Part shown: piece by piece, positions 16,057 to 24,292 of the stretch
How positions within the stretch are numbered: the stretch's first letter is position 1
Layout of the letters: each line of letters begins with the position of its first letter
Source of the DNA: Idiomarina sp. PL1-037
GTDB lineage: Bacteria > Pseudomonadota > Gammaproteobacteria > Enterobacterales > Alteromonadaceae
Length of the DNA: 64,000 bases
Direction of reading: 5' to 3'
Assembly: GCF_034422975.1 (NCBI RefSeq)
Contig: NZ_CP139873.1
Coordinates: forward strand, 558,001 to 622,000
The notes under the pieces: generated by a model
The model's input: the letters and a program-made list of their open reading frames with translations, nothing else
Told to the model about the DNA's origin: nothing
Database searches by the model: none
Position numbers and translations under genes: made by a program

Positions 16057-18326
16057 GCACAGCGAATCGTTTGGCGACTATTGCCGGGCAGGTGAGTAAA
16101 GCTATTGCGCCGCAATGGCCGTTGTCTCAGTGGATAGCGGTTAATCCCTTCTGGCATTACCGCCAGCAGCCGGTAGCCGGAGTTGCCGCACATTGGCGTT
16201 ACAGCGCCGGGACACGTTTGCTCATGAGCCCGGACTTTTACTGGCAACAATGGCAGCAAAACCGAATAGACGCCGCGCTGGTCACGAAAAAAATGGTAAA
16301 CGAGCTGGAGCAGCGCGCCCTGCTAAAAGCGCAGTTGCCGCAATGGCGTAACCTCAGTCAGTTGGTGGACAAATACACGCGCCGTCGCCGCAAAATGCGC
16401 TGGAACGACGAAGTGGTGCTGCAAATTAGCCAAACCTGTGGCTTATTTATGCAGTTTCCAACCCGTTTTCAGCAGGCTGGCAAAGACAGTTCGTTGTATC
16501 AGCATTGGCTGACTATTTCGCGTGCCGATCGCGGCATTGAAACCTTAATGGACGAGGCCGAACTCAACGAGTTATTCGCACAATTGCCGGACGACCCGCA
16601 CACGCTTATGCAAGTGTGCCATGACAACTTTTTAAGTGACGCGTCAGATTACGCCCTTCGCTGTTACAGCCAGGCGCTTATCAGTGACTTATGGGGCTGG
16701 GCCGCGGCATTTTCGTATCAGGACGCCCGTCAGGACAGCCAGTGGGTATTCGAGCTGCTGTGCATTCGGCTGGCCTGGGAATACATTCTGTGGCAACTGG
16801 CTGAGCGCACCAATACTAAGGTTTATCAGCAGCTGCAGCAGGCGCTTAGCGCACAAATTGAAAATTGTGAAGGGCAGGTGGCTCATATTGAGCAGCACAA
16901 TAGCTTATTGTGGCAGTGGCAGGCGGCTTACGAACGCTCGCAGCTAAACAGGTTGCAGTTTAAGCCCGACACGGCAGAAGAGAACAACACGCCACATCTG
17001 CAAGCGGTGTTCTGTATCGACGTGCGTTCAGAGCGTTACCGTCGCGCGCTTGAGCGGGCCGGAAAAAGCCTGGGTAGCTACGTACAAAGCAAAGGCTTTG
17101 CCGGGTTTTTCGGTGTACCGCTGGCCATTCAGCGAAAAAAACGCGATACGCCTCATGTTCCGGGGCTACTGCAACCGGCGTACTACATTAAAGCACCAGC
17201 GCGTCGGCAATCGGTTGGTTCCTTATTAAGCAATATGTTCAATGCGCCGGTCTCCATGTTCAGTGGCGTTGAGGCGCTGGGCTTAAGTAAACTGAAGTCC
17301 TTAATCACCGGTGTGCCCGGACAACTGGCTACGGCTAATAATGCGTACATTGCCGACGGCAGCATTTGTGAGCACAACGGCGAGGCGCCAATGGAGTCGC
17401 TGGTCAATATATGCCAGCAGGCTCTGGCGGGAATGCAGTTTACTCAATTTGCGAAGCATATTGTGCTGGTCGGGCATGGCTCGCATCATAGTAACAACGC
17501 TCAACGCGCCGGTCTTAACTGTGGTGCCTGCGGCGGGCAAACCGGTGCGTTAAGTGCCCGGGTGTTAGTACGGCTGCTTAACAACCAGGATATTCGTGAG
17601 CATTTGAGCGAGCGGGGCGTCGCTATTCCCGAATCGACTCAGTTCCATTCGGCCATGCACGAAACCGTCACCGACGAGGTTATCTGGTTATCCAATACCG
17701 TGCCGGACAGCGTCAAACAAGTGTTCCGCGCAGCAACGGAACAGCTAACCCAAGCCAGTGGCGAGTCAGAAAAAGATCGCAAAACACGCTCCGGCCACTG
17801 GGCTGAACTACGCCCGGAGTGGGGGCTGGCTGACAACAACGTCTTATTTTTCGGACAGTCTGAGCGGTTAACCTCTGCTGAAACTATCGGCAGTAACTTT
17901 TTGCACGACTACAACAGTATCAATGACCCTGACGGAGAGCTGCTGGCTCAGCTTATGAGCGCGCCGGGCCTCGTTGCTAACTGGATAAACTGGCAGTACT
18001 ACTGCTCAGTAACCGAGCCCAAACAACTGGGTAGCGGCAATAAATTGCTGCATAACCGGGTAGCCAACGACATTGGTGTTTTTGAAGGTAACGGTGGTGA
18101 CTTGCGTCAGGGGCTGGCCTGGCAGTCAGTGCATAACGGTAGCGACTTTGTGCACCGGCCTATGCGGCTGCAGGTTATTGTCGAAGCCGACGAAGCCACC
18201 ATTCAGCGGGCGCTGGCCAGGGCTGTCGCTTTTAACGAACTCTTTGAACAACAGTGGATCAATCTGCATCGACTGAACGCGCGAGGTGAACTATGTCCAG
18301 TGGCAACACCAGTAACAGCAAAATGA
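16053..18326 (+). CDS. dabA: DabA, zinc-binding carbonic-anhydrase-like subunit (DUF2309)
   Basis: This 757-residue protein belongs to the former DUF2309 family. The metal-binding residues can be read: Cys321 and Asp323 in F-C-I-D-V-R-S-E, His475 in V-G-H-G-S-H-H, and Cys490 in L-N-C-G-A-C-G. The 2-residue and 15-residue spacings agree with those known for DabA, where a beta-carbonic-anhydrase-like site converts CO2 to bicarbonate vectorially. The start at 16053 overlaps the dabB stop (ATGA); the longer frame from 15963 is inside dabB. In a probably heterotrophic organism the complex would supply bicarbonate for carboxylases at low CO2. Confidence 0.9.
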   Translation: MSTANRLATIAGQVSKAIAPQWPLSQWIAVNPFWHYRQQPVAGVAAHWRYSAGTRLLMSPDFYWQQWQQNRIDAALVTKKMVNELEQRALLKAQLPQWRNLSQLVDKYTRRRRKMRWNDEVVLQISQTCGLFMQFPTRFQQAGKDSSLYQHWLTISRADRGIETLMDEAELNELFAQLPDDPHTLMQVCHDNFLSDASDYALRCYSQALISDLWGWAAAFSYQDARQDSQWVFELLCIRLAWEYILWQLAERTNTKVYQQLQQALSAQIENCEGQVAHIEQHNSLLWQWQAAYERSQLNRLQFKPDTAEENNTPHLQAVFCIDVRSERYRRALERAGKSLGSYVQSKGFAGFFGVPLAIQRKKRDTPHVPGLLQPAYYIKAPARRQSVGSLLSNMFNAPVSMFSGVEALGLSKLKSLITGVPGQLATANNAYIADGSICEHNGEAPMESLVNICQQALAGMQFTQFAKHIVLVGHGSHHSNNAQRAGLNCGACGGQTGALSARVLVRLLNNQDIREHLSERGVAIPESTQFHSAMHETVTDEVIWLSNTVPDSVKQVFRAATEQLTQASGESEKDRKTRSGHWAELRPEWGLADNNVLFFGQSERLTSAETIGSNFLHDYNSINDPDGELLAQLMSAPGLVANWINWQYYCSVTEPKQLGSGNKLLHNRVANDIGVFEGNGGDLRQGLAWQSVHNGSDFVHRPMRLQVIVEADEATIQRALARAVAFNELFEQQWINLHRLNARGELCPVATPVTAK

Positions 18327-18517
18327 CAGCGACAACCTGCCGTACCCTGAAAGCTTTTTATGACTGCGTGCGCTCGCGGCCGTTTAACCAGCCCTTCGCC
18401 CTGCGCTACAACGACGGCAGCATCGACCACGGGCTAAACTCCGAAGAAGCCGCTAAAGAAAGCCTGCGCGCGCACCACAACCCCTACCTCGAACAACCGG
18501 TTGTTGTTGAGTGGTAG
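18293..18517 (+). CDS. Small conserved-looking protein at the end of the dab operon
   Basis: This 74-residue ORF starts with an ATG 34 bp before the dabA stop and has its own AGGTGA ribosome-binding site, so it looks translationally coupled to dabA. The protein is soluble, without signal or membrane segments. It contains a central S-R-P-F-N-Q-P-F-A-L-R-Y-N-D-G segment and ends V-V-V-E-W. I do not recognise the family. The position suggests an accessory role in the DAB complex, but nothing in the sequence shows a function. Confidence 0.65.
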   Translation: MSSGNTSNSKMTATTCRTLKAFYDCVRSRPFNQPFALRYNDGSIDHGLNSEEAAKESLRAHHNPYLEQPVVVEW

Positions 18518-18523
18518 TAGCCT

Positions 18524-18556
18524 GATATGTCGCTCCTATCACTAATGCGACTTATC
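18524..18556. terminator. Hairpin after the dab operon
   Basis: GATATGTCGC pairs with GCGACTTATC (one-base mismatches) around a 13-base loop, 7 bp after the last ORF of the dab operon. There is no T-tract, so this may be an mRNA 3'-end stabiliser or a Rho-dependent end rather than a classical terminator. Confidence 0.4.
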
Positions 18557-18648
18557 TATGGAGTATATTAAAACGTAAATTTTAAAATTTGTGTTTTCTT
18601 TGTTTTTTTACTATATTTAAATTCAATTGTTCGCTTTGGATAACAGTA

Positions 18649-19998
18649 ATGGCAAGGGTTAGAGTACCACCTTCTATGGAAAAACTATTTTCAGAATTTC
18701 CACCTGAGGCGGTTTTTAAAGCAATGAAAACTTATAGTATCACCAACTCGAAAGGTGAGTACTTACCGTGGGACAAATTCAAGTGGCGGGTTAATAAAGG
18801 GGATAACGCAGAGCTCGCATGGTTAGCAACTAAACTTGCCAGAACCAATGTGAGTCGCAATTTGTCAGAATTATGCATTATCAATGACGCATCTTGCTTT
18901 AAAGCCTGTATCCCCGACTCTTTACAGGCAAAACTCCATTATATTGATAAGCTGACCGGAGGTTCGCAAAGCGTTTCCGATCATCCTTTCTTCGGAAAGC
19001 AGGAAAAGAATGCCTATTTAGTCCAAAGTTTATTGATGGAAGAGGCTATTACGTCTTCGCAACTGGAAGGAGCGTCGACAACGCGCAAAGTTGCGAAAGA
19101 GATGCTTGAATCGGAGCGTCAGCCACAGAACAAATCCGAACAAATGATCGTCAATAACTACCGTTTAATGAAGCGGGCGGTCAGTCTGAAGAGTGATGAA
19201 TTAAACATTCCTCTCATTTTGGAGTTACATGAGATAGCGACCCATAATGCTATCGATAATGACGCGGTTCCGGGTGAGTTCAGAACCCGCGACGATATTG
19301 ATATACGCGACCAATATAACGACGTAGCGCATTTGCCACCAGCGGCGCGTAGCTTACAGGAACGTATGGAAAAGCTGTGTCAGTTTGCCAATGAAGAGCA
19401 CGGACAACTTAACTCGGATAACTTCATTCATCCTTTAGTCAAAGCTATCATTCTGCACTTTATGGTGGCCTATATTCACCCGTTTGGCGACGGCAACGGG
19501 CGCACAGCAAGAGCATTATTTTATTGGTTCATGCTGAAATCGGGCTATTGGCTGTTCGAGTATGTGTCCATTAGTAAACTGATTCAGGAAAAACGTACCG
19601 ATTATGATCGGGCGTTTTTATACACCGAAACGGACGATAATGACCTAACGTACTTTCTGTATCATCAGGTGGGCATTGTGGTGAAAGCAGTTGATGCTTT
19701 GCGGGAATACATAGAACGTAAACAAAAAGAAATATTCGAGTTCATGAATTGGGTTGAAAAAAGCTCTGTTGCCAAAGCTTTAAAAAGGGGGCAACTGGAC
19801 ATATTAAAAGAAGCGGTGAAGAACCCGGGGCGGGTATTCACCGTGAAAACCGTGGCAAACAACCTTGGATGTAATGAGAATACCGCACGGACCTATTTAA
19901 ACGACCTCTCCAAGCGAGACTTACTATTGTTAGGTAAAGCCAGCAAAGGCAAAGCCATGCGTTACATTGCGCCCGCTGATCTTGCCGAACGGCTGTAG
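18649..19998 (+). CDS. Fic-domain AMP-transferase (class II) with C-terminal winged helix
   Basis: This 449-residue protein has the N-terminal Fic extension with the inhibitory helix motif S-S-Q-L-E-G (residues 136-141, S/T-x-x-x-E-G). The Fic core carries the catalytic motif H-P-F-G-D-G-N-G-R-T-A-R starting at His277, and a winged-helix-like DNA-binding segment near the C-terminus (V-A-N-N-L-G-C-N-E-N-T-A-R). Fic proteins transfer AMP or related groups to target side chains, and class II enzymes are held in check by the glutamate of the inhibitory helix, which is intact here. An ATG at 18649 fits the family better than the upstream hydrophobic extension from 18589. A 14-bp AT palindrome at 18577-18590 could be an operator. 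It lies directly upstream of hipBA. Confidence 0.87.
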   Translation: MARVRVPPSMEKLFSEFPPEAVFKAMKTYSITNSKGEYLPWDKFKWRVNKGDNAELAWLATKLARTNVSRNLSELCIINDASCFKACIPDSLQAKLHYIDKLTGGSQSVSDHPFFGKQEKNAYLVQSLLMEEAITSSQLEGASTTRKVAKEMLESERQPQNKSEQMIVNNYRLMKRAVSLKSDELNIPLILELHEIATHNAIDNDAVPGEFRTRDDIDIRDQYNDVAHLPPAARSLQERMEKLCQFANEEHGQLNSDNFIHPLVKAIILHFMVAYIHPFGDGNGRTARALFYWFMLKSGYWLFEYVSISKLIQEKRTDYDRAFLYTETDDNDLTYFLYHQVGIVVKAVDALREYIERKQKEIFEFMNWVEKSSVAKALKRGQLDILKEAVKNPGRVFTVKTVANNLGCNENTARTYLNDLSKRDLLLLGKASKGKAMRYIAPADLAERL

Positions 19999-20003
19999 CT
20001 CTA

Positions 20004-20125
20004 AATTCATTCGTTCAGATGAATTAATGCAGAGTCATCCAGGAATCTTCATCAATTCACTATATCTAATGAATTATATTGATCTAATCTAAAAATAGTC
20101 CTACATTCACTCTATTGCGTGAATT
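20004..20125. promoter_or_regulatory. Three evenly spaced operator palindromes upstream of hipB
   Basis: Three 22-bp sites share the pattern ATTCA-N10-TGAAT: 20004-20025, 20054-20075 and 20104-20125. Their start points are exactly 50 bp apart, so all three would face nearly the same side of the helix. The last ends just before the hipB ribosome-binding site (AGGAG at 20126-20130), and the first begins 5 bp after the fic stop. Multiple palindromic operators upstream of hipBA are known from E. coli, where HipB-HipA complexes bind cooperatively; the sequence here is different. Confidence 0.8.
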
Positions 20126-20135
20126 AGGAGCTGCT

Positions 20136-20405
20136 ATGTTGTTAGAGGCGAAAAACACAAAGGTCATTGGAAAAGTAGCAAAAGTTGTCCGGCAACAGCA
20201 AGAGCTGGATCAGACTACAGCGGGCGCTTTTGCAGGCTGTGGCATTAATTTTGTGAGTCAATTCGAAAATGGCAAGCCAACAGTACAACTGGAAAAAGCC
20301 CTAAATGTACTGAATGCACTTGGCATAAAAGTCTACTTAGACATTCCCGACAGCGCTTTAAGCGACAAGCTCACTGAATTAAGTGGGCGCCTCAATCATG
20401 AGTAG
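20136..20405 (+). CDS. hipB: HipB-like antitoxin, XRE-family repressor
   Basis: This 89-residue protein has a helix-turn-helix in its centre (L-D-Q-T-T-A-G-A-F-A-G-C-G-I-N-F-V-S-Q-F-E-N-G) and the HipB-type C-terminal helix A-L-N-V-L-N-A-L-G-I-K-V. It should bind the three palindromes just upstream and neutralise HipA. The ATG at 20136 has an AGGAG ribosome-binding site; the TTG at 20115 in the same frame lies inside the third operator and is unlikely. The stop overlaps the hipA start by eight bases, in the classical order antitoxin-toxin. Confidence 0.87.
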   Translation: MLLEAKNTKVIGKVAKVVRQQQELDQTTAGAFAGCGINFVSQFENGKPTVQLEKALNVLNALGIKVYLDIPDSALSDKLTELSGRLNHE

Positions 20406-21678
20406 CTCACTTGTCGAAGAGCGCCAACTCGACGTTTACATTAACGACAAGCCTGTTGGGCAGCTAAAAGAGCACAATGGGCTTTGGGTTTTCGAATACG
20501 CGAAAAGTTGGCTACAAGAACCCACAAGTTTTGCTTTAACGCCCTCGCTAAGCCTAAACAAAAAAGAGCACATAGATACCGGAACCAAACGTCCCGTCCA
20601 ATGGTTTTTTGATAACCTGTTGCCGGAAGAGAAAGCTCGTGAGGTTCTGGCAAAAGACTATCAACTGGATAAAGAGGACGCATTTGCGCTTTTAGAGGCT
20701 ATAGGGTCTGAATCAGCAGGTGCTGTTACTTTGCTAAAACCCGATGAGAAACTGCCATCGGGTGAACTGTTTCCGTTGTCGGACAAAGAACTAAGCCAAC
20801 GAATTCAAAAGTTGCCGAAAACTCAGCTCAATAATAAAGAACGTAAGCGCATGTCGCTTGCAGGTGCACAGCATAAAATGTTGTTGGTAATAAAAGGAAA
20901 AGAGCGTTTTGAGCCAAGCGGACAGGTGCCATCAACGCATATTTTAAAACCGGAACACTCTGAACCGGGCTCATACTGGTTTACTGTGCGCAATGAACAC
21001 TTTGTAATGACATTGGCCGAAAAGTGCCAGTTAACGGTCCCACGCGTTGCTATCGATTATATCCCGGAACCAGTCTACATTGTTGAACGCTTTGATCGTA
21101 CTGGGCAACTGCCAAACATTAAGCGGCTTCATGTTCTGGACGGTTGCCAAATTCTGGATATCTCTGCAGCGGCTAAATACCGGGCAAGTCACGTCATTGC
21201 GCTTAATCGTCTAATTGCGTTGACGCGAGCTCCCGCGCAAACGGCAATCCGTTTGTTTCGCTGGGCGCTGTTTAATTTCCTTGTTGGTAACGGCGATGCT
21301 CACTTAAAAAACCTGACATTTTCCTACAGTTTGAATGACTGTCAGCTTATGCCGCATTATGACCTTTTATCGACAGCTGTTTACGCAGCTGCCGGTGAGC
21401 ATATTAATGAGGAGTTGTCTCAGCCATTGGGAAATGCCAGGAACTTTGGGCAAGTCACCCGGGAGAACGTGTTAGCTTTCGCGCAAGAGCTTAGGTTAAG
21501 TAAGCGCGTTGCAGAGCGTGAAATTGACAAACTTTGCGCTCAAATTCAACAGCAAGCAGATGAACTCATTGCGCAGATAGAAGCGGTGCCTGTTTATGAG
21601 GGAAAAGCTGGTGAATTGCAATTGTTGCGCAATATCCGGCACCGGTGCATCGGAGAGTTTGTCGCCCAGATTACCTGA
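20398..21678 (+). CDS. hipA: HipA serine/threonine-protein kinase toxin
   Basis: This 426-residue protein is close to the length of E. coli HipA. The N-terminal subdomain 1 (D-V-Y-I-N-D-K-P-V-G-Q-L) is followed by the flexible glycine-rich loop M-S-L-A-G-A-Q-H-K with Ser153 where HipA is autophosphorylated. The catalytic loop V-G-N-G-D-A-H-L-K-N contains Asp300, and the metal-binding H-Y-D-L-L segment contains Asp322. All key residues are intact, so the kinase should be active. HipA kinases phosphorylate glutamyl-tRNA synthetase or related targets and stop growth. The ATG at 20398 is preferred to a GTG at 20383. Confidence 0.9.
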   Translation: MSSSLVEERQLDVYINDKPVGQLKEHNGLWVFEYAKSWLQEPTSFALTPSLSLNKKEHIDTGTKRPVQWFFDNLLPEEKAREVLAKDYQLDKEDAFALLEAIGSESAGAVTLLKPDEKLPSGELFPLSDKELSQRIQKLPKTQLNNKERKRMSLAGAQHKMLLVIKGKERFEPSGQVPSTHILKPEHSEPGSYWFTVRNEHFVMTLAEKCQLTVPRVAIDYIPEPVYIVERFDRTGQLPNIKRLHVLDGCQILDISAAAKYRASHVIALNRLIALTRAPAQTAIRLFRWALFNFLVGNGDAHLKNLTFSYSLNDCQLMPHYDLLSTAVYAAAGEHINEELSQPLGNARNFGQVTRENVLAFAQELRLSKRVAEREIDKLCAQIQQQADELIAQIEAVPVYEGKAGELQLLRNIRHRCIGEFVAQIT

Positions 21679-21685
21679 CCTCTTC

Positions 21686-21794
21686 GTAGCCTGATGAGAT
21701 GGTCCCCTCCCTCCTAAGCGGCATCGCAATGTGCCAATATAGAGTTTCGAAGATTCTATAGAGCGGAGTGGAGAGGACCATCTCGTCAGGCTAC
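21686..21794. mobile_element. MITE-like element with 25-bp terminal inverted repeats
   Basis: The arms at 21686-21710 (start GTAGCCTGATGAGATGG) and 21770-21794 match as inverted repeats at 23 of 25 positions. They enclose ~59 bp without coding capacity. The 109-bp size, long imperfect terminal repeats and location between two toxin-antitoxin operons fit a miniature inverted-repeat element. I see no convincing target-site duplication, and it could instead be a palindromic terminator between hipA and higB. Confidence 0.55.
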
Positions 21795-21868
21795 TCAAAC
21801 CCCTAAATTTGACACAAACGGAATCAAAACTAATATACCTATTTCGCCTCAAATAACGAATATTGCCA

Positions 21869-21889
21869 AATATCGCAAAATGCGATATT
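21869..21889. promoter_or_regulatory. Perfect palindrome upstream of higBA, probable HigA operator
   Basis: AATATCGCA and TGCGATATT form 9-bp perfect arms around a 3-base centre. The site ends 22 bp before the higB start, overlapping the expected promoter region. HigA antitoxins repress their operon through such sites. Confidence 0.65.
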
Positions 21890-21911
21890 ATTTCAAGTGT
21901 AAGGATACACA

Positions 21912-22283
21912 TTGCGAATTATTACTAAAAAGCGAATAAAAGATGCCATGCTTGCCTATCCGCAATGGCAGGTAGGCTTAGATTTATGGTGTCAGGTTTT
22001 TGACCAGAAGCAGCTTAACGCAAATTCTTATCAAGAGATAAAAAAAGCATGGTTAAATGCGTCTGGTTGGAATACAGATCGTATTGCCGGGAAACGGCTT
22101 AAGAACGAGCATGGCGATTATGGTTCAGTGTTTGATTTGTATGTTTTCGATGTTCACGGTACTGATTGCCGGATACTTGCAAAACTGGGTCATGACATAC
22201 TGTTTATCAGAGGCGTTTTTTCGCACGCGAAATACGATAAATGGTGTAAACAAAACGTACACCAAGGCAAATTAAAGAGGTAG
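21912..22283 (+). CDS. higB: HigB-like toxin (RelE/ParE-type mRNA interferase)
   Basis: This 123-residue protein matches the HigB toxin style: M-R-I-I-T-K-K-R-I at the start, then A-W-L-N-A-S-G-W-N, an R-x-x-N-x-x-G-D-Y strand and the C-terminal F-I-R-G-V-F-S-H-A-K-Y-D-K. HigB toxins bind the ribosome and cut translated mRNA. The start is TTG, preceded by AAGGA; no ATG is available at the family position. The antitoxin gene begins 5 bp after the stop, giving the toxin-first order typical of higBA. Confidence 0.84.
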   Translation: MRIITKKRIKDAMLAYPQWQVGLDLWCQVFDQKQLNANSYQEIKKAWLNASGWNTDRIAGKRLKNEHGDYGSVFDLYVFDVHGTDCRILAKLGHDILFIRGVFSHAKYDKWCKQNVHQGKLKR

Positions 22284-22288
22284 CTGTT

Positions 22289-22741
22289 ATGAATGCTCAA
22301 CAGGATGATATTTTAGCGCTTGGGCAAGTTGCTTCTGCACTAAGTGCAACGGCAATGAAATTTGCAGGTAGTGCAGACGAGCTTTTTCGTTACACTTCTA
22401 TGCCAATAGAGTCAGAAGACGAAGTCCTCGAACGTGCTGAGGTTATGGACTATTTAACGGATCTCGCCACGCACGATAATGACATTGTTTTAGTCTTTGC
22501 TAACTCTATAGCTGATCGTATTGAAGAGTTTGAAAAGCAAATGGATATGCCTAAAGTTTCTGTGGCGGAGCGTTTGCGGTTGCTTATGGACTCAAAGTCC
22601 GTTAAGCAGAAAGACCTCAAGAACGTGGCTCCACAAAGCGTTATCAGCGAAATTTTAAACGGAAAACGTAACGTTAATTTAAAGCAAGCCAAAGGCTTAT
22701 CCACATTTTTTAACCTACCCGTGGACTATTTTGTGGATTGA
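22289..22741 (+). CDS. higA: HigA-like antitoxin with C-terminal HTH
   Basis: This 150-residue protein has an N-terminal alpha-helical, acidic toxin-neutralising region and a C-terminal XRE helix-turn-helix (M-D-S-K-S-V-K-Q-K-D-L-K then S-V-I-S-E-I-L-N-G-K-R), ending L-P-V-D-Y-F-V-D as many HigA proteins do. It lies directly after higB and should bind the palindrome at 21869-21889. Its last 27 bases overlap the 3' end of the MBL-fold gene on the opposite strand. Confidence 0.86.
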   Translation: MNAQQDDILALGQVASALSATAMKFAGSADELFRYTSMPIESEDEVLERAEVMDYLTDLATHDNDIVLVFANSIADRIEEFEKQMDMPKVSVAERLRLLMDSKSVKQKDLKNVAPQSVISEILNGKRNVNLKQAKGLSTFFNLPVDYFVD

Positions 22742-24127
22742 TATGTCCACCCCATAACGCTCGCGGATCTTAGCCGCTAGCGCCAGCCGCGCATCGGCTT
22801 CACCGTGAATTAACCGTATGCGCTTAACCGGTTCTTCGGTGGCGTCAATAAAGTCCAGCAGCTCCTGCTGATCGGCGTGAGCGGAATAACCGCCTAAGGT
22901 GTAAATACCCGCTTTAATCCAAACCCGCTCGTGGTCAAGCTCTACATAACCGCCGTCGGGGCCATATTGCTGAATATCGCGCCCCGGTGTACCGGCCGCC
23001 TGATACCCGACAAACAACACATCGGTGCGCGGGTCGGGCAGCAAGGCTTTTAAGTAGTTCAGCATACGCCCGCCGGTACACATACCGCTGGCAGCAATAA
23101 CAATGCAAGGGTCACCGCTGCTTTGCAAAAAGTTCACAATACGCTCATGCTCGCTGTGTTCATCTACCGTCATTAAGCGGTCAAAATTCAGCGGGTGGCG
23201 GTCTTCACTTAAACGCTCGTGGGCTTCTTCGTCCCATAAATTTTTCATGGCCCGGTATTGTTTCGTGAATTGTGCCGCCAGCGGGGAGTCCAGAATAACT
23301 GTCATTTTATGCCACACCGGATCAGCTACTCTGGTTTGAGCTTCCTGCTCACGTGCGTTATGAATAATATCTTCCAGCTCGTACAGTAGCTCCTGCGTGC
23401 GGCCAATACTAAAAGCCGGAATTAAAATAACCCCTTTGTTCTCCACGCAACGCTCAACTACGGCTTTTAATCGCTGAGAACGGTCAGCGCGGGACTCATG
23501 GTTTTTGTCGCCGTAGGTGCTTTCCAGCAGCAAGAAGTCAGCGCGCTCTAACGGCGCTGGATCGGGCAGTAGTGGTGTGTTTTTACAGCCTAGGTCACCT
23601 GAGAACACAACGCGGTAGTGGGTACTTACATTCTCAACCTCAACGTAGGCCGAACCCAGAATATGCCCGGCCTGCCGAAAGCGCAGTTTAAAACTCAAAG
23701 AGGCAAAGTCCGCAGGCAGTTCAATCCATTTATCGTAAGCTGTAGGCCGCAGTTGGCGATGTAAGCGGGCAATAACCGCGTCAATAATCTTGCCGTTACG
23801 GGTTAAACCAATTTTCAGGGCGTCTTCAATAACCAGCGGCAGCAACAGCGCGGTGGCTTTGGTGCAGAATATGGGGCCGGTGAAGCCCGCAATAAGCAAC
23901 CAGGGCAAACGACCTACGTGGTCAATGTGGCAGTGGGTGACCACCAGTGCCTGAACTTTGCTTATATCAAAGTCTATTTCCTGGGCGTTCGCGTCAGCAC
24001 CCGAACCCGAGGTTTCAGCGCCCTGAAACAGGCCGCAATCAATGAGTAGTGAGTGGTTACTGTCTAGTAAAAGCTCGTGGCACGAGCCAGTAACACCCTC
24101 ATGCGCGCCGTGGTGAATTACGTCCAT
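22715..24127 (-). CDS. MBL-fold/beta-CASP RNA-processing hydrolase
   Basis: This 470-residue protein starts with the metallo-beta-lactamase domain: M-D-V-I-H-H-G-A-H-E-G-V-T-G-S, then the metal-binding H-C-H-I-D-H-V-G-R motif near residue 63, and G-D-L-G. A beta-CASP insert follows (F-S-I-G-R-T-Q-E-L-L), then the C-terminal I-A-A-S-G-M-C-T-G-G-R segment and a Y-S-A-H-A-D-Q motif of the RNA-metabolising MBL tail. Proteins of this group are RNA endo/exonucleases related to CPSF-73 and RNase J. Its cellular substrate in gammaproteobacteria is not established. It is a single gene converging on higA. Confidence 0.87.
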   Translation of the reverse strand: MDVIHHGAHEGVTGSCHELLLDSNHSLLIDCGLFQGAETSGSGADANAQEIDFDISKVQALVVTHCHIDHVGRLPWLLIAGFTGPIFCTKATALLLPLVIEDALKIGLTRNGKIIDAVIARLHRQLRPTAYDKWIELPADFASLSFKLRFRQAGHILGSAYVEVENVSTHYRVVFSGDLGCKNTPLLPDPAPLERADFLLLESTYGDKNHESRADRSQRLKAVVERCVENKGVILIPAFSIGRTQELLYELEDIIHNAREQEAQTRVADPVWHKMTVILDSPLAAQFTKQYRAMKNLWDEEAHERLSEDRHPLNFDRLMTVDEHSEHERIVNFLQSSGDPCIVIAASGMCTGGRMLNYLKALLPDPRTDVLFVGYQAAGTPGRDIQQYGPDGGYVELDHERVWIKAGIYTLGGYSAHADQQELLDFIDATEEPVKRIRLIHGEADARLALAAKIRERYGVDISIHKIVHG

Positions 24128-24145
24128 GTTTTTGGTTCCTTTCCT

Positions 24146-24198
24146 AGCCTGACGTTTACGTCAGGAACAATATCTCACCTGACATAAATATCAGGCTA
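24146..24198. repeat. Double-palindrome dispersed repeat, copy 2
   Basis: CCTGACGTTTACGTCAGG (24148-24165), a spacer identical to that of copy 1 (AACAATATCTCA), then CCTGACATAAATATCAGG (24178-24195). The second arm has one mismatch in its symmetry. It lies just upstream of the MBL-fold gene, between it and the wzz promoter. The matching copy at 6944-6993 is also immediately upstream of a gene. Confidence 0.75.
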
Positions 24199-24292
24199 CA
24201 CAAACCAGCGAGAAACCGCCATAGGACAAAGGGGTGAAAAGTGTAAAGGAACCAACCGCTCAAAATATCATCGAAAAGGATACGAAAAGCCT

